A stretch of 64,000 nt of DNA. Source: Paenibacillus sp. ACRRX (GTDB lineage: Bacteria; Bacillota; Bacilli; Paenibacillales; Paenibacillaceae). Every line of letters starts with the position of its first letter. Position 1 is the first letter of the stretch. Location: assembly GCF_022346885.1 (NCBI RefSeq), contig NZ_JAKRNK010000004.1, positions 186,001 to 250,000 on the forward strand, given 5' to 3'. Below, one piece after another: positions 1-8,341 of this stretch. A program made the translations under genes and the position numbers. The notes under the pieces were generated by a model. It had not been told where the DNA came from and did not search any database. It saw only the letters and a program-made list of their open reading frames with translations.

Positions 1-2294
1 GTAACAACGTCCTGACCGACTTCATTTTTTGCCGTTAACGTAATCTCATATTCACCCTCTTGCGCGTATTTCACAATTGGATGACGATCCTTGCTGGAAG
101 ATAGCGTTCCACCTGGGAAGCTCCAGTTCCACTCACTGGTCACTTCTGTCGACTTGTCTGTCACTTGGACGGCTTCACCTGGTGCCACATAAGTCTTATC
201 TACCTCGAAGTCCGCCTTCGGGGACGGATAAGCCGGCCATTGGAAAGCAACTGTTGCCGCACGGCCTTCTTGATAATGACGGTTCACTGGCACAACGATC
301 AGCTTTGTTTCTTTCTCTAGGCCATTACGACGCATTTCCGATACATAATAATGATCATTACCCGTCGCACCCATAAATTCTCGGGATCCGTCCGACTTCA
401 CACGGTATACTTGATAGTACATGACATCCCCGCCAGCGTTGTCCCATTTGAGACGTGCATCAGCATAGATTCCGTCACGGAAATCGTTTTCAATAATAGC
501 TGCATGCTTAACTTCTTTAACCAGCTGTGCTTTAACTTTCTGATCGCGGATCGTTAATTCACCAAGGTTAACCGCATAGTTATTCACGGCTTGCTTGCCT
601 TCAACTTGTACAGACACACCCACGACTTTCTTACCTGCATATGCAGACAGATCGTAAGTTGCCGTCAACCAGTCACTCTTAGCACCAACTTGCTTTGTAT
701 GCTTTGGCTTCAAAATAACGTACTGATCAGCAGCACCTTCTAAGGCTACTCCCATGTTCAGAGCAGCTGCATCCTTGTTAGCTGATTGGTAAGTCAGTGT
801 CATTTCCATAGACTTTGTAACCGGAACTTCGGCTTTGTACAGCTTAATATTTGATGTGCCGCCAGCTGTCACGCTGCCTGTCGCTTTTAGCGAGCTGCCT
901 CCGTAGAAGGCTTTATCAAAGTCAAAGTCTACCTTCAACTGATTGCCCTGCTCCTCGTTCACCCAACGCCATGTCGGCAGCACGTCCTGCAAGCTGCGGT
1001 TAAACCATTCACGATCACGCACCTGCTTGCCAAACACGCTAAACATTTTACCATTACCTGTATTAAAATGGGTGATAAAATCGGAATCTGTAACTACCGT
1101 ACGACCCACGATATCGTTAGCAATACCACGCCATTCTTTATCATTTTCCTTAGTCTGAATCGGATTTTTGTCCGCACCGATCCAGAAGATTTGTTCATTG
1201 TCCATAAACTGCTCATTGGTTTTTGAAGCATTAAATGCCCAGTCTGGGCGATAAATACCTAGTGAAGTGACTGGACTGCCATCTTTCGGGAATAGTACCG
1301 GCCAGTTATACTTGCCTTTGTAACCGCCCGCTTCCACGTCAATACCCGCAAACAAATCGAATGGACTGCGTCCCAATGCCTTTGCCTTGTCAGGCGAATT
1401 CAAAAATGGCGTAATATAATCGTAGCTGCCCTCTTTTTTGAACTGCCAACGGAAATCGATAAACATGTTGTCCGCTACACGTTGATCACCGTCCTGCAAG
1501 AACATCTGGTTCTTATCCGTCAAGCCGCCCTGCCATTTTACAGGACCATCATTGATCATCGAATCGTACCAAATAATTTCCATTTCAGGCGATTTTACCT
1601 TTTGCAAATATTTCAGGAATGCCTGCATTTGCTTCGCGTCTTCCGGCGTCCCGCCTTGCGTCTCTTCATTGATAAACCAACCGTCGAAGCCGTAATACTT
1701 CGCTACTTCGATCAGTTTGTCTGCGACAGGGAACGAGCCGTCCGCTTTTTGCTGCAGTAATTCTTTTGTCCATTGGAACTTTCCGCCATGCTCCGTTTGT
1801 GGCATGAATACGGTTCCAAACACAGGGACGCCATTTTTATGCCCAGCATCGATAACGTCTGCGCTTGGCGGCACGATGATCCCCTCACCCGCAGAACCGC
1901 CCCACATAACCAACTTATCGATGTACTGCCAATAGCTAAATGCATACCCATGGAAGCTGTCATTGCCTTGCGAAGGAGCAGCGGACGTATTTTTGTACAT
2001 CGCGGACAGCGCCATGACTTTTGGTTCTAGCTTGGCATTCGCATTTTCTTTTTGTCCCTGAACGCGATCTTTATTCAGCTTCACCGTGCTGCGGTTGAAG
2101 GCAGCATCCTTATCCGTTGTAGGCGACCAACTTAGTAATGTCTCCGGGTACCAGAAGGAAGACAGCGGCTGTGCGGCATGCGCCTGTCCTGCAAAGCCTG
2201 CCAAAGTTCCAGCGATTAATGCGGTGCCGAGAATCATTCCGATCTTCTTCTTTATGCTGCTGCGAGATAACACAGTAGGTTTCATTCGTTTCAT
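1..2294 (-). CDS. GH85 endo-beta-N-acetylglucosaminidase, secreted (partial, C-terminus outside window)
   Basis: Extracellular enzyme expected to cut the GlcNAc-GlcNAc core of N-glycans. The frame runs from an ATG at 2294 to the left edge without a stop, giving about 764 residues; the C-terminus is missing. Residues 1-40 are a signal peptide (basic start, hydrophobic core, AHA|AQ cleavage). The family 85 catalytic Asn-x-Glu is visible in WFINEET at about residues 209-211, followed by WYDSMI. A beta-rich region follows the barrel, and the last 75 visible residues look like a PKD domain (WNWSFPGG). GGGGGAG lies 6 bases before the ATG and a second in-frame ATG is three codons on. Two cre-like sites upstream suggest carbon control. 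The family call is firm; the exact glycan specificity is inferred. Confidence 0.9.
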   Translation of the reverse strand, partial: MKRMKPTVLSRSSIKKKIGMILGTALIAGTLAGFAGQAHAAQPLSSFWYPETLLSWSPTTDKDAAFNRSTVKLNKDRVQGQKENANAKLEPKVMALSAMYKNTSAAPSQGNDSFHGYAFSYWQYIDKLVMWGGSAGEGIIVPPSADVIDAGHKNGVPVFGTVFMPQTEHGGKFQWTKELLQQKADGSFPVADKLIEVAKYYGFDGWFINEETQGGTPEDAKQMQAFLKYLQKVKSPEMEIIWYDSMINDGPVKWQGGLTDKNQMFLQDGDQRVADNMFIDFRWQFKKEGSYDYITPFLNSPDKAKALGRSPFDLFAGIDVEAGGYKGKYNWPVLFPKDGSPVTSLGIYRPDWAFNASKTNEQFMDNEQIFWIGADKNPIQTKENDKEWRGIANDIVGRTVVTDSDFITHFNTGNGKMFSVFGKQVRDREWFNRSLQDVLPTWRWVNEEQGNQLKVDFDFDKAFYGGSSLKATGSVTAGGTSNIKLYKAEVPVTKSMEMTLTYQSANKDAAALNMGVALEGAADQYVILKPKHTKQVGAKSDWLTATYDLSAYAGKKVVGVSVQVEGKQAVNNYAVNLGELTIRDQKVKAQLVKEVKHAAIIENDFRDGIYADARLKWDNAGGDVMYYQVYRVKSDGSREFMGATGNDHYYVSEMRRNGLEKETKLIVVPVNRHYQEGRAATVAFQWPAYPSPKADFEVDKTYVAPGEAVQVTDKSTEVTSEWNWSFPGGTLSSSKDRHPIVKYAQEGEYEITLTAKNEVGQDVV

Positions 2295-2336
2295 GTCATT
2301 CTCCCCCTTAAGATGTCCAATATAGCAAGCACCTTC

Positions 2337-2371
2337 TTGGTAACGGTTACAATCCAATGTTAGCGCTTCCA
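2337..2371 (-). promoter_or_regulatory. Two tandem cre-like (LacI/CcpA-type) operator sites
   Basis: Positions 2337-2352 hold a near-palindrome, TTG-TAAC-GTTA-CAA arms around a central CG, one base off the cre consensus. Positions 2358-2371, read on the minus strand, give TGGAAGCGCTAACA, an excellent cre match. They lie 43-58 and 64-77 bases upstream of the GH85 start codon. CcpA or another LacI-family regulator is the likely binder; which one cannot be told from sequence. Confidence 0.65.
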
Positions 2372-2386
2372 CATAATCTTCCTCCT

Positions 2387-2392
2387 ATTATA
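2387..2392 (-). promoter_or_regulatory. Candidate -10 box of the GH85 gene
   Basis: TATAAT on the minus strand, about 16 bases upstream of the second cre-like site, so a bound repressor would sit just downstream of the start point. No good -35 is visible at 16-18 bases. AGGAGG follows immediately at 2381-2386 and is 6 bases from an ATG that opens a four-codon frame (MWKR, 2360-2374), so an upstream promoter with a leader peptide is an alternative reading. Confidence 0.4.
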
Positions 2393-2406
2393 GTTAAAAT
2401 AGCCCA

Positions 2407-2446
2407 TAAAAAAAGGGAGATTACTCCTATTCGAGCAATCCCCTTA
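2407..2446 (-). terminator. Rho-independent terminator of mutY
   Basis: Read on the minus strand, an AAGGGGATT / AATCTCCCTT stem (2437-2445 with 2413-2422) is followed by seven T residues. It sits 20 bases after the mutY stop codon. Confidence 0.8.
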
Positions 2447-2464
2447 AATAAGTACACCTTTTCT

Positions 2465-3586
2465 TTAATTTATACTTGCTGATGTTTCTTCATATTCAAA
2501 ATACTGGTTGATTAATCGCAAAAATAAGTTCGGGAACGCATATCCTTCCATTTGCTCTGGACGGATATAAGCATATCCTTCCGGCAATATAGATGGTGTG
2601 TCGGTACCTTTAAACCGGAATACACGCATCTGCCAATGAATATGGCTAAATGTGTGCTCCGCATCCACGTGCCGTTCCACAGGCTCAACCTCAATTCCAT
2701 CCGCATGCAGCATACCACGGAGCATGTCCATCGCCTCGCCGTCCGGCAGCCCTGTGAGCTGAGCCGCTTTGGGTGCCAGCAGATGCGGCAGCTCCCACAT
2801 GCGGGCAAGCAGTCCCGTATCAGGGCGCTTGCGGATCAGTACTTTGCCCTCATAGGGGCCCGTCCCTTCAATCAACGCTGCGTAGCGCAGCTCCGGCTTC
2901 GGCGGCTTAGCCTTGGTCTTGATCGGCAGGATTAGTTCCTCTCCCGCGATACGCCCTGCGCAATGCTCCATTACAGGACATGGCAGACATGCCGGCGATT
3001 TCGGAGTGCATACAAGCGCACCGAGCTCCATTAAAGCCTGATTGAAATGTGAGGCCTCACCTTCTGGAATAAGCTCCTGTGCGATGTGCTCGATATGGGG
3101 GCGCGTGCTCGGCTTGGCAATATCATCATGAAGACGGAAATAACGGGAAAGCACACGCATGACGTTGCCATCTACAGCTGGCTCTGAACGGTTAAATGCG
3201 ATGCTCATAATCGCGCCGGTCGTATAAGGACCGACCCCCTTAAGCGAAGCTACGGCTGCTTTGTCATCCGGTACTTCACCGTTATAACGCTCTTTTACCT
3301 CACGTGCTGCGGCTTGTAAATTGCGTGCTCGCGAGTAGTAGCCCAGTCCTTCCCATGCTTTTAGCACCTCTTCTTCAGGCGCATCGGCAAGTGCAGTAGC
3401 TGTCGGAAATTTACCAATGAATCGGTTAAAATATGGAATGACAGTATCCACACGTGTCTGTTGAAGCATGATTTCGGATACCCATGTATAATAAGCGTTC
3501 TGCTGCCGTCTCCAAGGTAGATCCCGTCGATTATTCATATACCAGCGCAGTAGTTCCCGGCTAAAATGTCGTTTTTGTTCGTCCAT
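2465..3586 (-). CDS. mutY: A/G-specific adenine glycosylase MutY
   Basis: Base-excision repair enzyme that removes adenine mispaired with 8-oxoguanine. The 373-residue product has the usual order: a helix-hairpin-helix glycosylase domain (catalytic Glu in SEIMLQQT, hairpin LKGVGPYTTGAI, catalytic Asp in VDGNVMRVLSR), a 4Fe-4S loop with spacing C-x6-C-x2-C-x5-C (CTPKSPACLPC...C), and a C-terminal NUDIX-like 8-oxoG reader. An ATG at 3601 is in frame, but the ATG at 3586 has GGGAG at proper distance and gives MDEQKRHFS, so that start is chosen. It appears to be transcribed alone and ends at a clear terminator. Confidence 0.95.
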   Translation of the reverse strand: MDEQKRHFSRELLRWYMNNRRDLPWRRQQNAYYTWVSEIMLQQTRVDTVIPYFNRFIGKFPTATALADAPEEEVLKAWEGLGYYSRARNLQAAAREVKERYNGEVPDDKAAVASLKGVGPYTTGAIMSIAFNRSEPAVDGNVMRVLSRYFRLHDDIAKPSTRPHIEHIAQELIPEGEASHFNQALMELGALVCTPKSPACLPCPVMEHCAGRIAGEELILPIKTKAKPPKPELRYAALIEGTGPYEGKVLIRKRPDTGLLARMWELPHLLAPKAAQLTGLPDGEAMDMLRGMLHADGIEVEPVERHVDAEHTFSHIHWQMRVFRFKGTDTPSILPEGYAYIRPEQMEGYAFPNLFLRLINQYFEYEETSASIN

Positions 3587-3917
3587 GTCGGCTCCCTTCA
3601 TTTATGTCATCGATATATCAATCCAGAAATGTTTTTCATCATACCTCATCCACATGATACAATCTGAGGCCCTGTACCTATCTCCATGAACACAACTTCA
3701 CTTCATAAATAATAGATCATCTAAAATTATAATGGGCTTAAATGGAAATCCCATATATGATAGCTCTGTCCAGCAGACAGAAACCCTTCGCCCATTATAC
3801 ACGAATGGTACCAGTTGTGAACGTTTTGCCAACAATCGGCGGAACAGCTTGCCTTTAGTTCCTATCCTATCCATACTGTAATCAATATCATTGACGTTAT
3901 CCAAAGGAGCGATATCG
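3587..3917. other. Intergenic region between mutY and the cytochrome gene
   Basis: A divergent region expected to hold both promoters. I see no convincing -35/-10 pair. A 68-codon minus-strand frame at 3698-3904 has no ribosome site and is not called. Confidence 0.5.
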
Positions 3918-4289
3918 ATGCTTCAATCATTGCCCAAGCTGCGACATAGAAAGTTACTCATGACATGTGCCATTGTACTTGTTTTTGCATTGACGGGATG
4001 CGGGGCGAGTTCGGGCGCCAACAACAGTACCCCCGCCGACTCAGCAGCACTCGAAGGTCCAGAGGATGTAGTTGCCATCTACAAGCAGCGCTGCATGCAG
4101 TGCCATGGCACAGATCTAAAGGGACGCATGGGTGCAGAGACCAACATCTCCAAGATCGGCTCTAAGCTTACAAAAGACGACATTGTACTTACAGTGAAAA
4201 ATGGCGGCAAGCGCATGCCTGCACTTGGAGGCAGCATCGAAGATGCCGATATTGAAAAAATTGCAGTCTGGTTGTCGGACAAGAAATAA
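3918..4289 (+). CDS. Membrane-anchored lipoprotein cytochrome c
   Basis: A small c-type cytochrome expected to carry electrons on the outer face of the membrane, like the lipid-anchored c-551 cytochromes of Bacillus. The 123-residue protein has a basic start, a hydrophobic segment and a lipobox (LTGC), then a Ser/Asn-rich linker. The haem site CMQCH lies near residue 59, and the likely Met ligand is in KRMPALGG. The ATG at 3918 is used because AAAGGAG is 8 bases upstream; an alternative in-frame codon at 3891 has no such site. It is followed about 110 bases later by another lipoprotein gene on the same strand. Confidence 0.88.
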   Translation: MLQSLPKLRHRKLLMTCAIVLVFALTGCGASSGANNSTPADSAALEGPEDVVAIYKQRCMQCHGTDLKGRMGAETNISKIGSKLTKDDIVLTVKNGGKRMPALGGSIEDADIEKIAVWLSDKK

Positions 4290-4400
4290 TACCGACTCAG
4301 CTTGCAACAATGTAAGACACAGTCATGTTGATCCATCGCGCCCATTCCCCTTATTGCTGTACGCTGGAGACATAAAATACAGCAAGAGGAGTGTTTTCGA

Positions 4401-4979
4401 ATGAAAAGATGGATATCTACAATTGTATTGGCAGGGCTTATCGCCATACTAGGAACAGGCTGCGTGTTTAATGATAAAGCGAACGGGATTGTACTGTATG
4501 GCTTGCAAGATGATGTAAAAAGCACAGTAGATAACTATGCTAAAGATATTAAATTCAGCGGAACGATTCCCTTCAAAGACCAGACGACCCCACAGGGACG
4601 TATGCTAATTCTGAATGAAAATAGCGCTAAGGCGTTGATCGAGGCTGGAATTATGAAGCAGGTTACGGAGAAGGATAAAGTATCTAAGCTGGATACCCTG
4701 CCGACAGTATCTGGGCAGCAAGGCGTAATATTCGCCAAGCAAGATATCAAGGCATTTACCCTTGATGGTGTATCCTTTGCGTACGGTGGTAATAACATCA
4801 TCGGTGACGGCCGCAAGCTGGTCGATATGTTTGCTATCGTAAGCGAGGAAGCTTACAAGCAAATGAAGGGTGATGTGAAGTCGCTCGGACTGCTGAACTT
4901 TGGCAAAGATATATCCTCCAAATTAGCCGAATTCACCAATCTGGTTGAAGCTGTACAGCTCGTACGATTCGAGGAATGA
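4401..4979 (+). CDS. Putative lipoprotein of unknown function
   Basis: A 192-residue protein with a lipoprotein signal (MKRW start, hydrophobic stretch, lipobox LGTGC), so it should be lipid-anchored outside the membrane. The mature part is mixed, soluble-looking, without repeats or a motif that I recognise. AGAGGAG is about 10 bases before the ATG. It may share a transcript with the cytochrome gene upstream, since no terminator is visible in between and one is visible after it. I cannot assign a function. Confidence 0.7.
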   Translation: MKRWISTIVLAGLIAILGTGCVFNDKANGIVLYGLQDDVKSTVDNYAKDIKFSGTIPFKDQTTPQGRMLILNENSAKALIEAGIMKQVTEKDKVSKLDTLPTVSGQQGVIFAKQDIKAFTLDGVSFAYGGNNIIGDGRKLVDMFAIVSEEAYKQMKGDVKSLGLLNFGKDISSKLAEFTNLVEAVQLVRFEE

Positions 4980-5065
4980 TCTGACAACAAGCTTAATGAT
5001 CGAAGACTACTGTCGCACATTCTATCGCTGCATCAACCTTTTCTTCTATATGGAATCGAAGCTGC

Positions 5066-5112
5066 GGGCCTTCTCATGAGTCGAATGTGACTATTGGGAA
5101 AGCCCTTTTTTC
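5066..5112 (+). terminator. Rho-independent terminator after the lipoprotein gene
   Basis: GGGCCTTCTC (5066-5075) pairs with GGGAAAGCCC (5096-5105) with one mismatch, followed by six T residues and CTTT. It lies about 90 bases after the stop at 4979. Confidence 0.65.
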
Positions 5113-5209
5113 TTTGGATATACGTCATATTGACGTTCAATGACGATCCCTATTTATAATGGATTCGTGTACGGTACGTAATTCCAATACCTTCTGATCA
5201 CCTACAAGG

Positions 5210-5599
5210 TCACACTGTCTCAACCACGCAGAACGCTGAAGCCATGCCAGGCTGGTGAGAAATACTGACGTGAATGCGCATCGCACCTGATGCAAGGCCG
5301 AGCCGATCCCAAGCTGCTTCGCTTAATTTCGCATGCGGCTTGCCAAGTATATCCGGCAGCACCTCTACATCTTGAAAGCCAATCTGCTTACCGATGCCAC
5401 AGCCGAATGCTTTGACCACGGCTTCCTTTACCGCAAACCTTCCTGCCACCCACTCCACCATACGAGCTTCGCGCCGTTCCAGCGCCTGAATTTCATTAGG
5501 TGTTAATATTCGATGCAGGAAACGTTTTTTGCTCCGCCCCTCTACAATTCGGCTGATCCTATCCATATTCAGCAGATCATGTCCAACTCCATATATCAC
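5210..5599 (-). CDS. acpS: Holo-[acyl-carrier-protein] synthase AcpS
   Basis: Transfers 4'-phosphopantetheine from CoA to the serine of acyl carrier protein. The 129-residue length is normal for AcpS. The N-terminal GVGHDLLNMDRI holds the conserved metal-binding Asp, and WVAGRFAVKEAVVKAFG holds the conserved Glu and Lys. The reading frame extends upstream to 5635, but the family normally begins with (M/V)I-x-G-(I/V)G-x-D, and a GTG at 5599 has GAGGAAAG about 7 bases upstream, so GTG is chosen. In many Bacillota acpS is linked to alr or dnaA-type genes; here it stands alone. Confidence 0.92.
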   Translation of the reverse strand: MIYGVGHDLLNMDRISRIVEGRSKKRFLHRILTPNEIQALERREARMVEWVAGRFAVKEAVVKAFGCGIGKQIGFQDVEVLPDILGKPHAKLSEAAWDRLGLASGAMRIHVSISHQPGMASAFCVVETV

Positions 5600-6052
5600 G
5601 TGGCTCTTTCCTCTCTTTCTATAAGCACCTTCCATTAGATATCAACTGTTCAAAGCAGCTGATATTCATTAGATACAGCCCTTCAACCCATATCGTCAGT
5701 ATGGGTATACCCATAATCAAAAAACAGTTACATCCATGTCTTACCGAATATCATCCAACTGATTACAGCAAATAAATCATAAAGCTTCTTTAATCGCACC
5801 TGTATATGATCGTTATTCGCCTGAAAACAGCATCATAAGTTTTATCATTATCTTATGTGCGAACCCGATTTGCAAATGAATTTCGCTTCATTAATCACGT
5901 AACGGCTTCACTAGACATAGCATTTGCCTATTTAGCTTGCCATAATCCCTAGCACTCTCTTAAAATCAACGTTTCCCCTGAGCCAACTATCTAGTCAAAA
6001 CGAGTTTCATAGAATACATTATAGTATCTTCTTAAAGATGGAGGTATGAGAG
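5600..6052. other. Intergenic region with a palindrome
   Basis: 453 bases without a gene. The only notable structure is the palindrome at 5700-5715, described separately. No tRNA-like fold, riboswitch signature or clear promoter is apparent. Confidence 0.5.
5688..5715. repeat. 16-bp perfect palindrome with a flanking third arm
   Basis: TATGGGTATACCCATA at 5700-5715 is a perfect palindrome. CCCATA also occurs at 5688-5693, so the central TATGGG can pair with either neighbour. It could be a regulator site for acpS, 90 bases away, but no promoter is visible to support this. Confidence 0.45.
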
Positions 6053-6274
6053 ATGTCAGGTTACAACTGCTACGGCAACAATGGTGGTCACAACGGGATT
6101 GCGGGCTTAATTCACCGAATTTCAATCGGTACTCGTATTCGGGTTCACTTTGACAGCACATCACACGAGGGTATATTCCTTGGTATTCAGAGTGGTTCCG
6201 TTCTGATTTCAAGAAACAACGGCAACGCGGTATTTATTCCACTCAACAAAGTTCTGGCTGTTGACTTAATCTGA
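6053..6274 (+). CDS. Small protein of unknown function, predicted beta-barrel-like
   Basis: A 73-residue protein with a perfect GGAGGT ribosome site before the ATG and its own terminator. It begins with a Gly/Asn-rich stretch (GNNGGHNG) and continues with alternating short strands (TRIRVHF, EGIFLGI, SVLISRN, NAVFIPL, VLAVDLI) that resemble the small five-strand barrel of SH3 or Sm-like proteins. That fold idea is inference only. I do not recognise the family. Confidence 0.6.
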   Translation: MSGYNCYGNNGGHNGIAGLIHRISIGTRIRVHFDSTSHEGIFLGIQSGSVLISRNNGNAVFIPLNKVLAVDLI

Positions 6275-6377
6275 TGAACCCAAGCTTCTCAGCACGCAAT
6301 ACAATATCGAAGTCATAAGGCCAATACTATGCGTATCGTGCTTGGAAGCAAACTTCAATATTCCAAACGGATCTTTA

Positions 6378-6407
6378 AACAAGAGGGCTGCGGCCCTCTT
6401 GTTTTTA
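6378..6407 (+). terminator. Rho-independent terminator of the small gene
   Basis: AACAAGAGGG (6378-6387) pairs with CCCTCTTGTT (6394-6403) and a T run follows. It separates the small gene from bioA. Confidence 0.85.
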
Positions 6408-6414
6408 TATCAAA

Positions 6415-6478
6415 TTACTTCATATTGCGATCTGCCTTCTATAATGTTAACCTTTTTAATAAATATAAAGTTAACAAT
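6415..6478 (+). promoter_or_regulatory. bioA promoter and BirA operator
   Basis: TATAAT at 6440-6445 with a weak TTACTT at 6415-6420 (19-base spacer) is the likely promoter. Overlapping it, AATGTTAACC (6443-6452) and AGTTAACAAT (6469-6478) are the two arms of a BirA box, with a centre AT-rich spacer as usual in Bacillota. BirA with biotinyl-AMP should block bioA transcription when biotin is plentiful. Confidence 0.8.
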
Positions 6479-6505
6479 AAGTGAGTTTAGAGGAGAAATG
6501 ATGTT

Positions 6506-7882
6506 ATGAATCAAGCTTACCATAATGAATTACTATTTAAAGATCGTACATACGTCTGGCATCCATTTACACAAATGAAAGAATATGAAGATAGAAACCA
6601 CCTGCTGATCGAAAGAGCACAAGGTATGTATCTATACGACGCCGATGGCCGACGGTATTACGATACCGTCTCGTCCTGGTGGTGCAACCTGCATGGGCAT
6701 GGCCATCCCCGCATCAAAGCTGCAATTGCCCGCCAATTGGATGCCTTTGATCATATTATGTTTAGCGGTCTGACTCATGCTCCAGGCATCGAGCTAGCCG
6801 AACGGCTTGTGAAGATTACACCATCTGGTTTAAACAAAGTATTCTACTCCGACAACGGCTCCACAGCTGTAGAAGTCGCACTCAAGATGTCTTTTCAATA
6901 TTGGCAGCAGATCGGACAACCCGAAAAGACAAAATTTGTGTATTTAGAAGGCAGCTACCATGGCGATACGTTGGGTGCCGTCAGCGTTGGCGGCGTAGCG
7001 CTATACCATGAACTGTTTAAGCCGCTGCTCTTCCACGCACACCGCGTGCCTGCGCCGGATTTGCGGCAAGTATACCAAACAGCTTCAGGCAGCGAGTGTG
7101 AAGTCGCTGAAGTAGGACTTGTTCACTTACGCGAGCTGTTCGCTAGGGAAAGCGATACGATAGCTGCGATCATCGTGGAGCCGATGCTGATGGGCGCAGG
7201 CGGCATGATCATGACTCCCGCTGCATACCTGCAAGGGCTGCGGGAGTTATGCACGGCAAATAACGTGCATCTCATTGCCGACGAAGTCGCAACTGGCTTC
7301 GGGCGAACAGGCAAGATGTTTGCCTGTGAGCACGCCAGCGTAAGCCCTGACTTGATGTGCCTGAGCAAGGGGCTCACCGCTGGTGTGATGCCTCTTGCTG
7401 CAACGCTCAGCACCGACGAGATCTACGCTGCGTTCTATGACGATTACGCAGCACAGAAGACCTTTTTCCACGGCCACAGCTTCACGGGCAACCCTGTTGC
7501 CTGCGCCGTGGCCCTGGAAAGTCTGCGCTTGTTCGAGGAAGAACATGTCCTCGAACAAGCGCAGGACACCATCGCCGCACTCGCCGCTGCGCTGGGCGAT
7601 TCCGGCTTGGCCAAGCTGCCGCACGTGGCAGATGTGCGGCAGCTCGGTCTGGTAGCGGCGTTCGACCTCTATGAGGATGCCGAGCGCCGCCTGCCGTTCC
7701 GCCCCGAACAACGGGTCGGGGCGGCTGCGTATGCTGCGGGCTTCGAGGAGGGGCTAATCCTCCGCCCGCTCGGCGATACGCTGTACTTTTGGCTGCCACT
7801 GTGCGCCACGCCAGAAGACGTACGTGATATCGTCATGCGTACGGTACGCGTGCTGCGCCGCGTATTGGGACAGCTTGACTAG
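6506..7882 (+). CDS. bioA: Adenosylmethionine-8-amino-7-oxononanoate aminotransferase BioA
   Basis: PLP enzyme of biotin synthesis that makes 7,8-diaminopelargonate from 8-amino-7-oxononanoate with S-adenosylmethionine as amino donor. The 458-residue protein shows BioA signatures: WHPFTQMKEY at the start, SSWWCNLHGHGHP, the PLP-contact region GSYHGDT, Asp in IADEVATGFGRTG, and the PLP lysine in CLSKGLTAG. AGGAG lies 10 bases before the ATG at 6506; an ATG at 6498 runs into a stop after two codons. No other bio gene is in the window. The 3' half (about 7520-7760) is GC-rich and packed with perfect inverted repeats, unlike most neighbours. Confidence 0.93.
   Translation: MNQAYHNELLFKDRTYVWHPFTQMKEYEDRNHLLIERAQGMYLYDADGRRYYDTVSSWWCNLHGHGHPRIKAAIARQLDAFDHIMFSGLTHAPGIELAERLVKITPSGLNKVFYSDNGSTAVEVALKMSFQYWQQIGQPEKTKFVYLEGSYHGDTLGAVSVGGVALYHELFKPLLFHAHRVPAPDLRQVYQTASGSECEVAEVGLVHLRELFARESDTIAAIIVEPMLMGAGGMIMTPAAYLQGLRELCTANNVHLIADEVATGFGRTGKMFACEHASVSPDLMCLSKGLTAGVMPLAATLSTDEIYAAFYDDYAAQKTFFHGHSFTGNPVACAVALESLRLFEEEHVLEQAQDTIAALAAALGDSGLAKLPHVADVRQLGLVAAFDLYEDAERRLPFRPEQRVGAAAYAAGFEEGLILRPLGDTLYFWLPLCATPEDVRDIVMRTVRVLRRVLGQLD
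7523..7724. repeat. Series of perfect inverted repeats inside bioA
   Basis: A 17-bp perfect inverted repeat (7523-7539 with 7548-7564, 8-base loop) is followed by ATCGCC/GGCGAT (7571-7576, 7595-7600), the palindrome GCTTGGCCAAGC (7605-7616), an 11-bp repeat (7614-7624 with 7634-7644) and a 9-bp repeat CCGCCCCGA/TCGGGGCGG (7699-7707, 7716-7724). The hairpins lie nearly end to end within coding sequence. Confidence 0.75.
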
Positions 7883-8341
7883 CAGTACAGATAGCTCCTT
7901 CAAGCCCTGCTATTGTGTTGACAGCTAGCCGTTTGCTTCGGAAACTATTATGGTAGCAAACTACCATTCTATTTGCCGCTGTGCGATTTTACATGATGCA
8001 GCTATAACTTTGTGCACCAAAAGCCCTCCACAGAGACTGGAGGGCTTGAATATAAAAAATATAACGTGTGACTAAATACATCGTGTGACTTTATTTTCAA
8101 GATCCCATATAACTAGCAGTGCCACTGACCTATCTTCGCTGCAGCTCACGCCTTGAACTTCACTTAACAGGTGTATCATTATGACATCGAACCTTTGTCT
8201 GTATTAACAACGTTAAGCCTATAACTAAAGCTCACGGGAATGCCGTCTCTTTATGCCTACAACCAATTTCTAATTACAGAATCTGCTCCTGTATTCGCTA
8301 CTGTCCCATTCCCGACTGCATACCTGTGTGAAATACAGTTC
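7883..8341. other. Convergent intergenic region between bioA and the ABC exporter
   Basis: 459 bases between two convergent genes. Apart from the hairpin at 8021-8047 and a 9-base direct repeat CGTGTGACT (about 8064 and 8084) I see nothing in it. Confidence 0.5.
8021..8047. terminator. Bidirectional hairpin between convergent genes
   Basis: AAGCCCTCC (8021-8029) and GGAGGGCTT (8039-8047) form a perfect 9-bp stem. The minus strand continues with TTTTGG; the plus strand lacks a T run. It probably ends either transcript weakly. Confidence 0.55.

Noticed and set aside
3698-3904. 68-codon minus-strand frame between mutY and the cytochrome gene
   Set aside because: No ribosome site before any start, and it overlaps the region expected to hold the cytochrome promoter; no recognisable family.
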